Shown: positions 40,074 to 40,467 of the stretch, piece by piece
Layout of the letters: each line of letters begins with the position of its first letter
Numbering within the stretch: the first letter of the stretch is position 1
IMG/VR virus record: IMGVR_UViG_3300025909_000012
Coordinates: 1-40,467 of that record
Strand: one strand, 5' to 3'
From: a virus
Length of the DNA: 40,467 bases
Notes under the pieces: model-generated
The model's database searches: none
What the model was told of the DNA's origin: nothing
What the model saw: the letters and a program-made list of their open reading frames with translations, nothing else
Program-made: the position numbers and the translations under genes

Positions 40074-40467
40074 CGAAGCGGCGGCGCTGGTCGCGGAGGC
40101 GCGGGCATGGCTGGGCACGCCGTTCGTGTGGGGCCAGTCGGTCAAGCTGCGCGGGTGCGACTGCAAGGGCCTGGTCGCCGGTGTCGCACGCGAGGTCGGG
40201 CGGCCCGAGGCGGCGAGCGTGCACGCGCTGGCGGGCGACTATCGCCAGGTCGATCCCCGGCGGTTGCGCGCCGGCCTGGCCGAGCTGTTCGACCGGGCGA
40301 GCGATATCCGCGCGGGCGACGTGCTGCTGCTCAAGGTGGCGGGCGCGGCGCAGCATCTGGCGATCGCGACCGGCGAGGGCAGCGTGGTGCATTGCTACGC
40401 CAAGGGGCCGCGCATGGTGATCGAGCAGGCGCTCGACGGCGTGCTCGGCATCTGGCCGCTCGACTCG
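40057..40467 (+). CDS. NlpC/P60 peptidase, partial at window end (GTA ORFg14-like)
   Basis: Partial: 137 codons with no stop before the window ends. WLGTPFVWGQSVKLRGCDCKG contains the catalytic-Cys motif of NlpC/P60 hydrolases in a CDCKG form instead of the common DCSG, and QHLAI and VVHCY supply the histidine strands. With DUF2460 and DUF2163 before it, this is the cell-wall peptidase of gene-transfer-agent tail tips, used to cross peptidoglycan. It starts with ATG inside the end of the DUF2163 gene. Confidence 0.88.
   Translation, partial: MTPAHNEAAALVAEARAWLGTPFVWGQSVKLRGCDCKGLVAGVAREVGRPEAASVHALAGDYRQVDPRRLRAGLAELFDRASDIRAGDVLLLKVAGAAQHLAIATGEGSVVHCYAKGPRMVIEQALDGVLGIWPLDS

Overview
This window is the left and central part of an integrated, lambda-like siphophage genome in a high-GC alphaproteobacterium, most likely a sphingomonad. 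That assignment is inference. It rests on the high GC content, the phage DnaG-type primase whose N-terminus reads like sphingomonad DnaG, the elongator tRNA-Met at the left edge, and the alphaproteobacterial gene-transfer-agent-like tail-tip genes. The left prophage end lies in the 3' half of the tRNA-Met gene. The right end (attR) is beyond the window, which stops inside a tail-tip NlpC/P60 gene.

Layout. (1) 32-1865: tRNA-Met, then a large serine recombinase on the minus strand whose last codons are antisense to the tRNA. (2) 1638-3768: a tightly overlapped minus-strand early operon of eight small genes ending in the recombinase, read from a promoter with two operators at 3796-3846. (3) 3796-5418: the lysogeny switch, with a small HTH repressor (minus), a downstream lipoprotein gene, and a divergent Cro-like gene (plus). 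Four copies of a 17-bp operator (GTTYG-N7-CGAAC) cover the promoters. The repressor promoter places its -10 box six bases before the ATG, so the message is probably leaderless. (4) 5415-16850: a plus-strand early operon with almost no intergenic space. It holds regulatory and small membrane proteins, a DUF4326 protein, a phage DNA-polymerase sliding clamp, a cupin-like protein, an SNF2-like helicase followed by a beta-class adenine/cytosine-N4 methyltransferase, an HNH protein, a DUF5131 (Gp37/Gp68) protein and a short DnaG-type primase. (5) 16847-20520: a C5-cytosine methyltransferase and a D5/P4-type primase-helicase, followed by an AT-rich region with eight TGGAAGG iterons that is the best replication-origin candidate.

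(6) 20487-30345: packaging and head genes in lambda order: Nu1-like small terminase, GpA-like large terminase, gpW-like connector, portal, S49 prohead protease with a nested scaffold start, an enlarged gpD-like decoration protein and a gpE-like major capsid protein. (7) 30402-38549: head-tail completion and tail genes, including a tail terminator, a tail-tube protein, a G/GT-type chaperone pair with an A AAA AAC slippery site immediately before the stop, and a 1238-residue tape measure with an M23 peptidase domain. (8) 38590-40467: a DUF2460, DUF2163, NlpC/P60 trio that corresponds to the tail-tip module of Rhodobacter-type gene transfer agents.

The genes form a coherent temperate phage: recombinase, repressor switch, a partly self-supplied replisome (clamp, primase, primase-helicase), two DNA methyltransferases, and a cos-type packaging and lambda-like head. 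No reading-frame break was found in the core phage genes inside the window. Most junctions are ATGA or GTGA overlaps, so translational coupling is a general feature here.
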